64,000 bases of DNA from Bryobacteraceae bacterium (GCA_026129905.1 JAHCHE010000008.1:1-64000); one strand, 5' to 3'; numbered from the stretch's first letter, positions 52,374 to 61,620 are shown. The notes: generated from the letters alone by a model not told the origin. Translations and numbers: made by a program.

Positions 52374-53032
52374 GACGAGTCCCCTTGAAATCTTACAGCA
52401 GAAGCGCGGGGCACATACACGTCGACGGCGTCGAAGGTGGACATTTTCACGCGTTGCGCCAGCCCGCGGTACGCGAGCATGCCGGCTTGGGCGCGAATCG
52501 CGGCGGCCGCCGTTCGGGAGAGGCGGATGCGGTAGCGGTCGGCCTTCTCTTTGTACGAATACTCGACGTATAGCGCTTCTTCGGCCGCCAGAATGGCGAC
52601 CAACGCGTCCCAGAACGACCTGCGCCGAAGAAAGCGCCGCGCGCCCGCGGCCTGCTGCGGCATCTCGAGTCGGGCGCCGAGCGGTTCCTGAAAGACCGCC
52701 TTCACCGCGAGCCGCGCCTCGAACGGGCGGTCCGGGTCCGCATCGGGGAATTCCGCCAGCGCGGGGGCCAGTTCGGCGCGGTGGGGCGCCAACCCTTGCC
52801 AGCGGTAGCGCGTCCCGCCGCTCGACATCGTTCCGGCTTCCAGAATGCGGAGAACGCGATCGAGGTCCTTGCCCGCGGTTTCGACGATGCGATCGAGGAG
52901 TTCGGCGAAAGGCAACTCCTGCGCGACCACGGGCGTGAGCGTGAGCGCGCCGGCGTCTTCCGAACTCAGCTTGACGCGGATGGATGCGGGGATCGCCAAC
53001 GGTCCTCCGTGCTCGCAGGCGGCCGGACGCAT
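52370..53032 (-). CDS. Hypothetical protein, 220 aa
   Basis: A soluble protein of 220 residues that starts right after the stop of the serine hydrolase gene (TGAATG). It has no signal peptide; it contains an RRRSFWDALVAILAAEEALYVEYSYKEKADRYRIRLSRTA-type helical stretch in the second half (shown by positions about 132-172) and many Ala and Arg. No family is recognised. The tight coupling on both sides means it belongs with its neighbours, but no role can be proposed. Confidence 0.65.
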   Translation of the reverse strand: MRPAACEHGGPLAIPASIRVKLSSEDAGALTLTPVVAQELPFAELLDRIVETAGKDLDRVLRILEAGTMSSGGTRYRWQGLAPHRAELAPALAEFPDADPDRPFEARLAVKAVFQEPLGARLEMPQQAAGARRFLRRRSFWDALVAILAAEEALYVEYSYKEKADRYRIRLSRTAAAAIRAQAGMLAYRGLAQRVKMSTFDAVDVYVPRASAVRFQGDSS

Positions 53033-54223
53033 TCAGCGCGCGACGGCCGAAACGATCAGCTCCAGCGTTCGGAGAGCGGCCGCGTCCGCATCGACGGTTG
53101 GCGACCAGCCCTCTCGTGAACCATCGTAGCGAATGGCCGGATCGGGTTCATACTGGTCGTCTCTTCCGGCAAGCTTGAACGCGACGAGGTCGAGCGAGGG
53201 AACGACGTAGATGGCGTGGCCGCCGGAGCCGGTTTTCCAGAACGCGTCGCGGGGCGCCTGCTCGATGTCGCCGTCGCTGTTGACGTTGAACTGAAGACTG
53301 TAGGCGGAGTGCGGGTTATACGGCCACCGGCTCGCGCAATGGCGTACGTACTCGGCCGGAACCAGGCGGCGCGCGCCCCATCGGCCCTCGCGCAGCAGCA
53401 GGTAAGCGGAGCGCAGCATGTCGGTGGCGCGCAGCGCGATGCCCCCGCCGCCCGGCGTGTGCGCGATCTCCGGCCGCTTGTAGCCGAATCCCCATCTGCC
53501 CCAGCCCATCGGCCGCGCCAGTCTTTCCTCGATGTAGCGCTCGAGCTCCATGCCGGCGACGTGGCGCAACATGATCGAGGCGAGATGCACGGAGGCGGTC
53601 GCATAGGAGTAGCCCCTGCCGGGCTTGGTCCACAGTCTGATCGTGTTCTTTTCGCCCTCCACCTTGCCGAGCGCCATTTCGTCGACCATGGCGAGCCAGC
53701 CGTCGGGGCCGGGCGGATCGAGCGTCACCTCGCGGCCGTAAACGAGACCGGGATTGTTGCCGCGAATGCCGGCGGTCATTGCGAGAAGCTGCCCCAGTTT
53801 GATCTCGGCTTTGGCCGGATCGCTGAGCGGAAACGCTTCCGGAGGAAAGTGCCTCCGCGTGAAGATCCTCTGTTCCAGCCCTTCGGGGAAAAGGTCCGGC
53901 CGTTCGTGGATCAGAATGCCGGCGGCGATGCTGGTGAACGACTTGCCCACCGAGGCGCTGTTCGGCGTCGCGTCGCGGGCCCCGCGTCCGAAGTACTTTT
54001 CGTAAACCAGCCAGCCGTGACGCGCCACCAGCAGTCCGCCGTGCTTGCTGCTGCCCTGGATGTACGCGAAAGCTTCGTCCAGCTTCCCGATGTCGATGCC
54101 CGAGACGCGCCGGATTTCCGCCGGATCGCTGAGCGTCCGCCACCCGCCGGCCGAATCGGGCGGCGGAAAGTAATCGGCGGCAAGCAGGGATCCGCAGAGC
54201 GCGAGCGTCAGGCCAACTCGCAT
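53033..54223 (-). CDS. Exported serine hydrolase (class C beta-lactamase-like)
   Basis: About 396 residues with a signal peptide (VGLTLALCGSLLAADY). The catalytic S-x-x-K is SVGK (near residue 90), a Y-S-Y motif takes the place of Y-x-N, and KTG in FWKTGSGGH fits the third box. This is the penicillin-binding-protein fold of esterases, peptidases and beta-lactamases; the substrate is not clear. Its start overlaps the end of the IPMDH-like gene by 16 bp. Confidence 0.82.
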   Translation of the reverse strand: MRVGLTLALCGSLLAADYFPPPDSAGGWRTLSDPAEIRRVSGIDIGKLDEAFAYIQGSSKHGGLLVARHGWLVYEKYFGRGARDATPNSASVGKSFTSIAAGILIHERPDLFPEGLEQRIFTRRHFPPEAFPLSDPAKAEIKLGQLLAMTAGIRGNNPGLVYGREVTLDPPGPDGWLAMVDEMALGKVEGEKNTIRLWTKPGRGYSYATASVHLASIMLRHVAGMELERYIEERLARPMGWGRWGFGYKRPEIAHTPGGGGIALRATDMLRSAYLLLREGRWGARRLVPAEYVRHCASRWPYNPHSAYSLQFNVNSDGDIEQAPRDAFWKTGSGGHAIYVVPSLDLVAFKLAGRDDQYEPDPAIRYDGSREGWSPTVDADAAALRTLELIVSAVAR

Positions 54224-55275
54224 GAACGGATCTCGTTCGCGATCCGATCGCCCATCTCGGCCGTGGTGAGCGATCCGCGCAAGTCCGGCGTGCCGTTCCC
54301 GGGATCCGCGAGCGCCGTCTCCACCGCGCGATGGATGAGCGCCGCCGCCCGCAGCGCGTCTGGCCGGCCGAGCCACTCCAGCATCAGCGCCGCCGAGAGA
54401 ATCATCGCCACGGGATTCGCCTTTCCCTGTCCGGCGATGTCGGGGGCGGAGCCGTGCGAAGGCTGAAACACGCCGTAGCGTTCGCCGATATCGCCGGAGG
54501 GCGCCATGCCCATGCCGCCGATCAGGGCGGCGGCGAGGTCCGAGAGAATGTCGCCGAACATGTTCTCGGTCACGATGACGTCGAACGTGTGCGGGCGCTG
54601 CACCAGGTACAGGCCGGCGGCGTCCACGTAGACGCATTCGGAGCGGATGTCGGGGTAGGCGGAGGCCACCTCCCGAAAAATCATCCGGAAGAACGCCATC
54701 GACGGCAGCACGTTCGCTTTATCCACCAGCGTGACCAGGCCGCGGCGCTTGCGGGCGAGTTCGAACGCGTAGCGGCAGACCCGTTCGGCCGCTGGCCGGG
54801 TGATGCGCAGCGTGTCGGTGGCGTCGTTCGCGTCCGGCGAGAATGTACCTTTGCGCGACCAGAACAGGCCTTCGGTCTGCTCGCGGACGATCACGAAGTC
54901 GATCTCGCCGGCGCGATAACCTTTGAGCGGCGTGTGCCGTTCCTGGTAGAGGCGGATCGGACGATGGCCGGCGTAGAGGTCAAGCCGCTCCCGGATGTCG
55001 AGCTGCGGCGCCATCTCCGTGCCGTTGGGCCAGCGCACGTCGGGAAGACCCATCGCGCCGAGCAGGACGGCGTCGAAGCGCTGAAGGCATTCGATAACGC
55101 CTGTCGGGAGAGGATCGCCGCCGCGGAGATATTCGCCCGCGCCGACGGAGAACTCTTCCAACTCGAAGCGCAACGGAAGCCGCGCTTCCACCGCGCGCAG
55201 CGCTTTCATTGCTTCCACCGTTACCTCGGGGCCGATTCCATCGCCCGGGAGCGCCGCGATCCGGAAGGTCGTCAT
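54208..55275 (-). CDS. Isocitrate/isopropylmalate dehydrogenase family enzyme
   Basis: The protein has 355 residues, the length of LeuB. The start ALPGDGIGPEV, the metal-site signature NMFGDILSDLAAALIGGMGMAPSG and the NAD-contact region HGSAPDIAGQGKANP are all present. In the substrate loop it reads RERLDLYAGHRPIRLY, which differs from classical LeuB and is nearer to tartrate or D-malate dehydrogenases. No leu genes are beside it; the operon continues with a serine hydrolase. Beta-hydroxyacid oxidative decarboxylase is safe; the exact substrate is not. Confidence 0.82.
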   Translation of the reverse strand: MTTFRIAALPGDGIGPEVTVEAMKALRAVEARLPLRFELEEFSVGAGEYLRGGDPLPTGVIECLQRFDAVLLGAMGLPDVRWPNGTEMAPQLDIRERLDLYAGHRPIRLYQERHTPLKGYRAGEIDFVIVREQTEGLFWSRKGTFSPDANDATDTLRITRPAAERVCRYAFELARKRRGLVTLVDKANVLPSMAFFRMIFREVASAYPDIRSECVYVDAAGLYLVQRPHTFDVIVTENMFGDILSDLAAALIGGMGMAPSGDIGERYGVFQPSHGSAPDIAGQGKANPVAMILSAALMLEWLGRPDALRAAALIHRAVETALADPGNGTPDLRGSLTTAEMGDRIANEIRSCELA

Positions 55276-55297
55276 GTCCTATGCGGATCATCATACA

Positions 55298-55585
55298 ATG
55301 CAAGCCGTGAGCCCACTGGAGAAGGTGGAGCGCGAGCTGCGCCGCTACGAGCACCCGCTGGTGGATTTCTCGGCCCGCGAGACGCCCGAGAGCGGCGTCG
55401 AGCTGGTGATCGCGCTGAAAATTGACGTGCCCGGCGTCCACACCTACTACGCGCCGCTGCATCCGCGCGACATCGAGCAGAGCCAGTTCACCTGGAACTT
55501 CCAGCGCTATCTGTACGATTGTCTCCACGACTACCTGGTGGAGCTGTTCACCCGCACGCCGCAAAGCCGGGATGCGGCGTCATGA
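55298..55585 (+). CDS. Conserved-looking hypothetical protein
   Basis: About 95 residues from the ATG at 55298. It reads SPLEKVERELRRYEHPLVDFSARE ... YYAPLHPRDIEQSQFTWNFQRYLYDCLHDYLVEL in two parts (positions about 5-28 and 53-90), with no leader. Its stop overlaps the ATG of the methyltransferase (ATGA), so the two are coupled. A longer ATG at 55274 would overlap the start codon of the divergent dehydrogenase. Unknown function, possibly a partner of the methyltransferase. Confidence 0.7.
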   Translation: MQAVSPLEKVERELRRYEHPLVDFSARETPESGVELVIALKIDVPGVHTYYAPLHPRDIEQSQFTWNFQRYLYDCLHDYLVELFTRTPQSRDAAS

Positions 55586-56553
55586 ATCCCGTCGCCCGCA
55601 TTCTGCGCGAGGAGATCGCGCGCACCGGCCCGATCGCCTTCCACCGTTTCATGGACGTCGCGCTCTATCATCCGGAGCACGGTTACTACCGGCGGGGGCG
55701 CGATCCGTTCGGCAAGCAGGGCGATTACTACACCGCGGAGCAGCTTCAGCCGGTGTTCGGCATCCTCATCGCTTCGCAGGTTCGCGAGCTGTTCGAGCGG
55801 ATGGGGCGGCCCGAGGATTTCACGGTGTTGGAACTGGGGCCGGGCCGCGGCGAGATGGCGGAGTTCTTCTCGTCGTGGCGGTACGTCCCGGTGGAGGCGG
55901 GCGATGAGATGCCTTCGGGGATCGCCGGCGTCGTGTTCGCAAACGAGTTCTTCGATGCCCTGCCGGTGCATGTAGCGGTGAAGCGCGGTCAGGCGTTCCG
56001 CGCGATGCTCGTCGGAAACGAGGGCGGCGGTTTTCGTTGGGTGGAAGGCGAGGCGGTAGCGGGAAGGATCCGCGAGTACCTGGAGGATTTCGCCGGCGTG
56101 GCCGAAGACGGAGCGGTTGTGGAAGTCCATCTCGACGCTCTTGAGTGGATCGCGAAGGTGGCCCAGCGGCTGACGCGTGGATACCTGCTCGCTATCGATT
56201 ACGGATACACGGCGCGGGAGTTGGCGCGCTTTCCCGCCGGCACGCTGATGAGCTATCGCCGCCACGCGGCGTCCGAAGACGTGTTGGCGGATCCCGGATC
56301 GAAGGACATCACCGCGCACGCGCCGTTCACCGCGCTCGAGCGGCATGCGCTGCGCCGCGGCTTTGATAAGGCTCGGCTTGAGACGCTCGCCTCGCTGCTG
56401 TTGCGTACGGGAGAACGGGACCAGTTCGCGGAAGCGCTGGATGCCGCCGCCGAAGCGGAACGCCTGCGCCGCCGCCTCCAACTGAAGTCGCTGCTGTTCG
56501 GGATGGGCGAGAGCTTTCGCGCGTTGCTGCTGGAGAAGCGTGGGGAGAAATAA
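55582..56553 (+). CDS. MidA/NDUFAF7-like SAM-dependent methyltransferase
   Basis: About 323 residues. The opening ILREEIARTGPIAFHRFMDVALYHPEHGYY is the COG1565 signature, followed by the SAM site LELGPGRGEMAEFF and NEFFDALPVH. The eukaryotic relative methylates an arginine in complex I; the bacterial targets are unknown. Start overlaps the previous gene by four bases. No complex I genes lie in this window. Confidence 0.88.
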   Translation: MNPVARILREEIARTGPIAFHRFMDVALYHPEHGYYRRGRDPFGKQGDYYTAEQLQPVFGILIASQVRELFERMGRPEDFTVLELGPGRGEMAEFFSSWRYVPVEAGDEMPSGIAGVVFANEFFDALPVHVAVKRGQAFRAMLVGNEGGGFRWVEGEAVAGRIREYLEDFAGVAEDGAVVEVHLDALEWIAKVAQRLTRGYLLAIDYGYTARELARFPAGTLMSYRRHAASEDVLADPGSKDITAHAPFTALERHALRRGFDKARLETLASLLLRTGERDQFAEALDAAAEAERLRRRLQLKSLLFGMGESFRALLLEKRGEK

Positions 56554-56556
56554 AAA

Positions 56557-56579
56557 GGCCCCGGAAGCTTTCCGGGGCC
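56557..56579 (-). terminator. Terminator of the 22-residue peptide unit
   Basis: On the minus strand GGCCCCGGAAAGC pairs with GCTTCCGGGGCC and is followed by TTTTTA. The same palindrome is read on the plus strand directly after the methyltransferase stop codon and may serve both genes, though the T run is only on the minus side. Confidence 0.75.
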
Positions 56580-56624
56580 CTGAACGTTCTGATGAGCGGC
56601 GAAGCCGCGATGCTCTACCAGCCC

Positions 56625-56693
56625 TTACTTGGACTTCTTCTTGGCCGGGGCTTTCTTCGCCGGCTTCTTCGCGCTCTTGGTTGCGAACTTCAT
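56625..56693 (-). CDS. 22-residue lysine-rich histone-H1-like peptide
   Basis: ATG at 56693 with AGGGAGA seven bases upstream opens a 22-codon frame ending in TAA. The peptide starts MKFATKS and continues with AKKPAKKAPAKKK; ten of 22 residues are Lys, and there are no acidic residues. The KKPAKKAP pattern is that of histone H1-like tails and bacterial AlgP/Hc proteins, so nucleic-acid binding is likely but inferred. A sigma-70 promoter and a terminator bracket it, which makes a chance frame unlikely. It is transcribed alone. Confidence 0.7.
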   Translation of the reverse strand: MKFATKSAKKPAKKAPAKKKSK

Positions 56694-56719
56694 CGATTGA
56701 TTCTCCCTAACATCAGATT

Positions 56720-56737
56720 TGCGATCCGAAGATCGCA
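56720..56737 (-). promoter_or_regulatory. UUCG tetraloop hairpin in the leader of the 22-residue peptide
   Basis: On the minus strand TGCGATC-TTCG-GATCGCA forms a perfect seven-base stem with a TTCG loop, one of the most stable RNA hairpins. It lies about 27 bases before the start codon and close to the predicted transcript 5' end, so it may protect the mRNA or control translation. Confidence 0.6.
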
Positions 56738-56747
56738 GTGTGATTCA

Positions 56748-56776
56748 TATATAAGATTCTTTGCGTTGAAAGTCAA
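56748..56776 (-). promoter_or_regulatory. Sigma-70 promoter for the 22-residue peptide
   Basis: On the minus strand TTGACT (56771-56776) and TATATA (56748-56753) are exactly 17 bases apart, in an AT-rich patch that stands out from the GC-rich surroundings. The predicted transcript, from about 56741 to the terminator at 56557, is about 185 bases. Confidence 0.7.
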
Positions 56777-56879
56777 GAGAAAAATGCATGAGCAGGGGTG
56801 ATCCGTCGCCTCCCGGATCGCTTATGGCTGAAAAAAACGTAAAGGCGTAGAATTGTTCTTATAGGATGGGCCCTCGAAG

Positions 56880-57599
56880 ATGATTTCCGAGCGTCATCGG
56901 AGCCCGGACGGACCCCCGCGCAAGCCTTCGCGAGGCGTGAAGGGGCTGGCCTGGGCGCCGTTCGCCGTCGGCATCGCCCTCCTCGTTCTCCTCGGAGGCT
57001 GCGCGAAGAGAAAACCTCGCGTCCCGGTGACCGCGAAGCCTCCGCTCGGCGCCGTTGAAGCGGGCGTCGCAAGCTGGTACGGCAATCCTTACCACGGCCG
57101 GTACGCGGCGAACGGAGAAGTCTACGACATGGACAAGCTCACGGCCGCGCACCGGACGCTTCCCTTCGGCACTTGGGTTCGCGTGAGGAACATGGTGAAC
57201 GGCAAAACGGTAGAGGTTCGCATCACCGACCGAGGTCCGTTCATCGACGGCCGCATCATCGACCTGTCTCGCGCGGCGGCGCGCCAGATCGACATGATCG
57301 GACCGGGCATCGTCAAGGTGCGAGTGGAAGTGATCGCCACGCCGGCGGGCGCGGCCATCGAAACATACGCTGTTCAGGCCGGCGTATTCCGCAACCAGGG
57401 CAACGCGACGAGACTCCGCGACCGGCTGCGGCGCACGTATGGTTACGCGGAATCGGTGCGCCGCGACGGCAACCCGCCCACCTGGCGCGTGCTCGCCGGA
57501 CGCGAGGCGACCTACGAGGGTGCCGCGAGCCTGGCCGAACGGATCCGCAAAGAGCACGGACCGGCCTTCGTAGTACGCCTGGACGAACCTCTACGATAG
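56880..57599 (+). CDS. rlpA: RlpA-like lipoprotein (septal lytic transglycosylase family) with SPOR domain
   Basis: The protein has 239 residues. A hydrophobic helix (VGIALLVLLGGC) ends in a lipobox Cys. The double-psi beta-barrel domain follows (GVASWYGNPYHGRYAANGEVYD, TDRGPFIDGRIIDLSRAAA), with the usual catalytic Asp in ITDRGPF, then a C-terminal SPOR domain (YAVQAGVFRNQGNATRL). RlpA cleaves naked glycan strands at the division site, to which SPOR recruits it. The 40-residue N-terminal extension before the helix is longer than usual. Confidence 0.88.
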   Translation: MISERHRSPDGPPRKPSRGVKGLAWAPFAVGIALLVLLGGCAKRKPRVPVTAKPPLGAVEAGVASWYGNPYHGRYAANGEVYDMDKLTAAHRTLPFGTWVRVRNMVNGKTVEVRITDRGPFIDGRIIDLSRAAARQIDMIGPGIVKVRVEVIATPAGAAIETYAVQAGVFRNQGNATRLRDRLRRTYGYAESVRRDGNPPTWRVLAGREATYEGAASLAERIRKEHGPAFVVRLDEPLR

Positions 57600-57636
57600 C
57601 GATCTTCGTGTAGTGTCTGTCGCGTCGCCTCATGAC

Positions 57637-57720
57637 GCCGGTTTTCCAACCGGCTTCGAGCATGTTGCGGACAAGCCGGCATGAAAGCCGGCTCGCAAGC
57701 GTGGACGCTTGCCCCACCCT
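57637..57720. repeat. Three consecutive palindromes, dispersed repeat
   Basis: Three perfect stem-loops follow each other: GCCGGTT-TTCC-AACCGGC (57637-57654), AGCCGGC-ATGAAA-GCCGGCT (57674-57693) and GCAAGCG-TGGA-CGCTTGC (57695-57712), ending with CCCCACCCT. The latter two recur in degenerate form on the opposite strand at 46826-46870, so this is a dispersed repeat and not a terminator. Confidence 0.75.
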
Positions 57721-57819
57721 CGGGGTAATGGATTCCAGCGGCGCCACATCTTTCGCTAGATTTTATGCGCGGAACCGACACTATGAAGTGAACGACCTTG
57801 TTTGGCCCGTTTTGTGATC

Positions 57820-58823
<1,004 letters not shown>

Positions 58824-58827
<4 letters not shown>

Positions 58828-59381
58828 GAGGCGGAACACAACACGACGCCGGCCTAATGACGGTGGCGGAATTTCTGCGGCTTCCCGATCCGAAGGGAGA
58901 TCTGCGCCGCGAACTGCGTCACGGTCACGCGGTGGTGGTTGAGCCTCCCAAGCGAGCCCACACGCGGATTCAGAAACAACTGCTCCGGTTGCTTGAGCCT
59001 CTCGCGGCAACGAAAGCGTTCGCGACCATTGAGTTGCCGTTCCGCCCAAAGCCCGAGTACGAAGTCTGGACGGCGGACGTGGCCGTCGTCTCGCGCGATC
59101 GGTGGGAGGAGGAAACCGAAGACGATTACCTTTCCGGCGCGCCGGATTTCGTCGTTGAGGTGCTGTCTCCCGGCAACACGATGGACGACATGCTGGACAA
59201 GCAGGAGATTTGTCTGGCCAACGGATGCCGCTGCTTTTGGATCGTCGATCCCAAGCGGCAGCAGGTCCTGGTCACCGGACCGCAGAGGACTACCGCCGCC
59301 TTCACCCGTGAAATGACCTGCCCGCTGCCGGCCCCGCTCGATGGGGAGCTCTCCGTGGCGGCGATATTCATCGCTCCCTAA
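58824..59381 (+). CDS. Uma2-family putative endonuclease (DUF820)
   Basis: The protein has 185 residues, starting at a TTG that overlaps the previous stop, or at ATG 58857. The PD-(D/E)xK core is visible as VWTADVAVVSRD and PDFVVEVLSPGNT, with the later KQEICLANGCRCFWIVDPKRQ helix and strand. Uma2 proteins are abundant in cyanobacteria and acidobacteria; nuclease activity is predicted from the fold. Coupling to the sigma-54 activator may be accidental. Confidence 0.85.
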
Positions 59382-59479
59382 CCTGACGGCCGCGTGGCGT
59401 CCCTCCGCGGCTGAGTTTCCCCGGAGAGCACTCGTCGAAGGCGGGCACTACCAGGTGTAGCGGTCCGTAACCAGGCGAC

Positions 59480-60436
59480 ATGCGCGGCAGAGCCCTCAAA
59501 GTGCTTCTGGTGGAAGACGATCTGGACGACCTCGCGCTATTCGAGGAAGCCTTGCTTGAGATGGAAGAGCGGATGTACGCCCGCAAGTGGATGCATCCGT
59601 GCGAGCTTGCGCCGGTGGACCGGATCTCCGAGGCCATCGAGTGCCTGCAGGCGGAGAGCTTCGACGTCATCCTGCTGGACCTCACGCTTCCGGACGCGCA
59701 CGGCCACGAGGCCTTCTCGCGCGTACGGGCGGTGGCGCCCGACGTTCCGATCGTCGTCATTGCGGCGCCGGACGACGAGGCGCTCGCCATCAGCCTGATT
59801 CGGCAGGGCGCTCAGGATTACCTCATCAAGTCGGAACTCGACTGCATTCCTCTGGCCCGAGCGTTGCGCTGCGCGATTGAGCGGAACCGCGTAACCGGCG
59901 CATTGAAGAGTCTGGCATTTATCGACGATCTCACCGGCCTCTATACTCCCGGCGGCTTCCATAGTCTGGCGGAGCGGCTTGCACGGATCGCCCGGCTGGC
60001 CCGGCTGGACCTGGGCGTCTTCGTCATCGACCTCGATGGGATCGACGCCGTCGAACAGACGTTCGGAACGCAGGAGCGCGACATGGCGCTGATCCTCGCG
60101 GCCGAAGCGGTGCGAGGCGCGTGCGCCGAAACCGACGTCGTCGCCCGTCTTGGGCCGGCGCGGTTCGCCGTCGCCTCGCTCAACGGCGATCCACCCGATC
60201 CCGCCGCGCGGATCGAGGAACTTCGCGCCGCCGTCGAACGCGGCAACAGCCGCCGCGGCGGAAGCTGCGACATCGCGGTCCGCGTCGGGTTCGGCCTGGC
60301 GGATGCCGGCGAGGCGCGGGACGGACTGAACTACCTGGACCAACTGATTCAGGCCGCCGCGGCGCCGCTGTGCGAGAATGAGCGGAACGCCTCCGAAGCG
60401 GCTGCTCATGCGGATAGCACTCGATGCTACCTATAG
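59480..60436 (+). CDS. Response regulator with degenerate GGDEF domain
   Basis: The protein has 318 residues. An N-terminal receiver domain has the acidic pair VEDD, the phospho-acceptor Asp in ILLDLTLPD and a Lys in LIKSE. A GGDEF-like domain follows from about residue 145 (FIDDLTGLYTPGGFHSLAERL, FVIDLDGIDAV), but the signature loop reads LGPARF in place of GGDEF, so it should not make c-di-GMP; it may bind GTP or c-di-GMP or act through dimers. No histidine kinase is adjacent. Its end overlaps the next gene by 29 bp. Confidence 0.85.
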   Translation: MRGRALKVLLVEDDLDDLALFEEALLEMEERMYARKWMHPCELAPVDRISEAIECLQAESFDVILLDLTLPDAHGHEAFSRVRAVAPDVPIVVIAAPDDEALAISLIRQGAQDYLIKSELDCIPLARALRCAIERNRVTGALKSLAFIDDLTGLYTPGGFHSLAERLARIARLARLDLGVFVIDLDGIDAVEQTFGTQERDMALILAAEAVRGACAETDVVARLGPARFAVASLNGDPPDPAARIEELRAAVERGNSRRGGSCDIAVRVGFGLADAGEARDGLNYLDQLIQAAAAPLCENERNASEAAAHADSTRCYL

Positions 60437-61457
60437 CATCGGACCTGACCTGACCGGCGTCGGCGTCTACTCGGCAGAGATCCTTCACAGCCTCGCGGCG
60501 GCCCATCCCGGCCAGGAGTTCCTGCACTGCTATCGCCCGCATCGATTTCTGCGCGCCCTGGCGAAGCGGGGCCCGCGCAACTGCCGGCGCCGCCCGCTGT
60601 GGGAGGACCGTCCCGCGGCCGCGGACCTGTTTCACGGCCTGAACCAGAGGCTGCCGCGCGCCCGGTATCGCTACGCCGCCGCTACCTTTCACGACCTGTT
60701 CGTGCTCACGGCCCAGTATTCGACCACGGAGTTTCGTGAGCGATTCGCGCGGCAGGCGCGGGAAGCCGCCGCGCGGGCCGACCTCATTGTCGCCGTGTCG
60801 CGATTCACCGCGGAGCAGGTGAAGGCATTGCTGAAGGTGGACGAGGCTCGCATCCGCGTAATCCCGCATGGGGTCCGTCCGCCGCCGCCGTCCGCGTCCG
60901 CTCCCGCGCGCGAGCCGTTGATCCTCAGCGTCGGAGCGATTCAGAAGCGCAAGAACATTCCGCGGCTCGTCCGGGCTTTCGAGCGGTTGGCGCCAGGCTG
61001 GCGGCTGGCGCTGGCCGGCTCGGCGGGTTTCGGGGCCGCGGAAATCCTGGGGAACATCGAAGCGAGTCCGCGCCGCCGCGATATCGACGTGCTCGGCTAT
61101 GTTCCGGCCGCGGATCTGGAGTCGCTCTACGCGCGGGCCTCGATCTTCGCCTTCCCGTCGCTGGACGAAGGCTTCGGCATGCCCGTACTCGACGCGATGG
61201 CGCGCGGGCTTCCGGTGGTGACGTCGAGCCGGTCCGCTCTGCCGGAGGTCGCGGGCGACGCGGCCCTGCTGGTGGATCCGACCGACGAAGACGCGATCGC
61301 CGGAGCCCTGATGCGGCTCATCGACGACGAGACGCTTCGGTCCGGCCTGAGCCGCCGCGGACACGAGCGCGCGCTGGAATTCTCGTGGGAACAGGCGGCC
61401 GCGCAGACCTGGGCCGCCTATGGCGCGCTGATGGCGTCTGCCGGCCGGCAGAGTTGA
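60408..61457 (+). CDS. Family 4 glycosyltransferase
   Basis: About 349 residues from ATG 60408, which gives the usual opening MRIALDAT; an ATG at 60378 is in frame. It shows the GT-B pattern of GT4 enzymes: TGVGVYSAEIL, VIPHGV, LSVGAIQKRKNIPRLVRAF and PSLDEGFGMPVLDAMARGLPVV with the E-x7-E-like region. It probably transfers mannose or a similar sugar to a glycan in the cytoplasm. No other glycan genes are adjacent. Confidence 0.88.
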   Translation: MRIALDATYSIGPDLTGVGVYSAEILHSLAAAHPGQEFLHCYRPHRFLRALAKRGPRNCRRRPLWEDRPAAADLFHGLNQRLPRARYRYAAATFHDLFVLTAQYSTTEFRERFARQAREAAARADLIVAVSRFTAEQVKALLKVDEARIRVIPHGVRPPPPSASAPAREPLILSVGAIQKRKNIPRLVRAFERLAPGWRLALAGSAGFGAAEILGNIEASPRRRDIDVLGYVPAADLESLYARASIFAFPSLDEGFGMPVLDAMARGLPVVTSSRSALPEVAGDAALLVDPTDEDAIAGALMRLIDDETLRSGLSRRGHERALEFSWEQAAAQTWAAYGALMASAGRQS

Positions 61458-61511
61458 TCAGCGCGGGAGATCGCAGGAATCGCCCGATCCACGACCGGGC
61501 CGGCGCGGCCC

Positions 61512-61580
61512 TCAACCGCCCGTGAATCGCGACAGGACGAGCCACGCAACGACGAGCAGAATGATCCAGACGGCGTCCAT
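61512..61580 (-). CDS. 22-residue single-helix membrane peptide
   Basis: From ATG 61580 a 22-codon frame encodes MDAVWIILLVVAWLV and then LSRFTGG: one short transmembrane helix and a basic tail. A weak ribosome-binding site (AGAGTGG) directly precedes it and a GATAAT box lies upstream. It starts 40 bases after the exported amidohydrolase gene on the same strand and could be the last member of that operon. Small size leaves real doubt. Confidence 0.45.
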   Translation of the reverse strand: MDAVWIILLVVAWLVLSRFTGG

Positions 61581-61620
61581 CCACTCTTATTATCGGACAG
61601 AGGAGTCCTGTTGCGCAGAG

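Noticed and set aside
57637-57712. Terminator for rlpA
   Set aside because: Three hairpins without a T run, and part of the sequence recurs elsewhere, so it is a repeat; it might still affect transcript ends.
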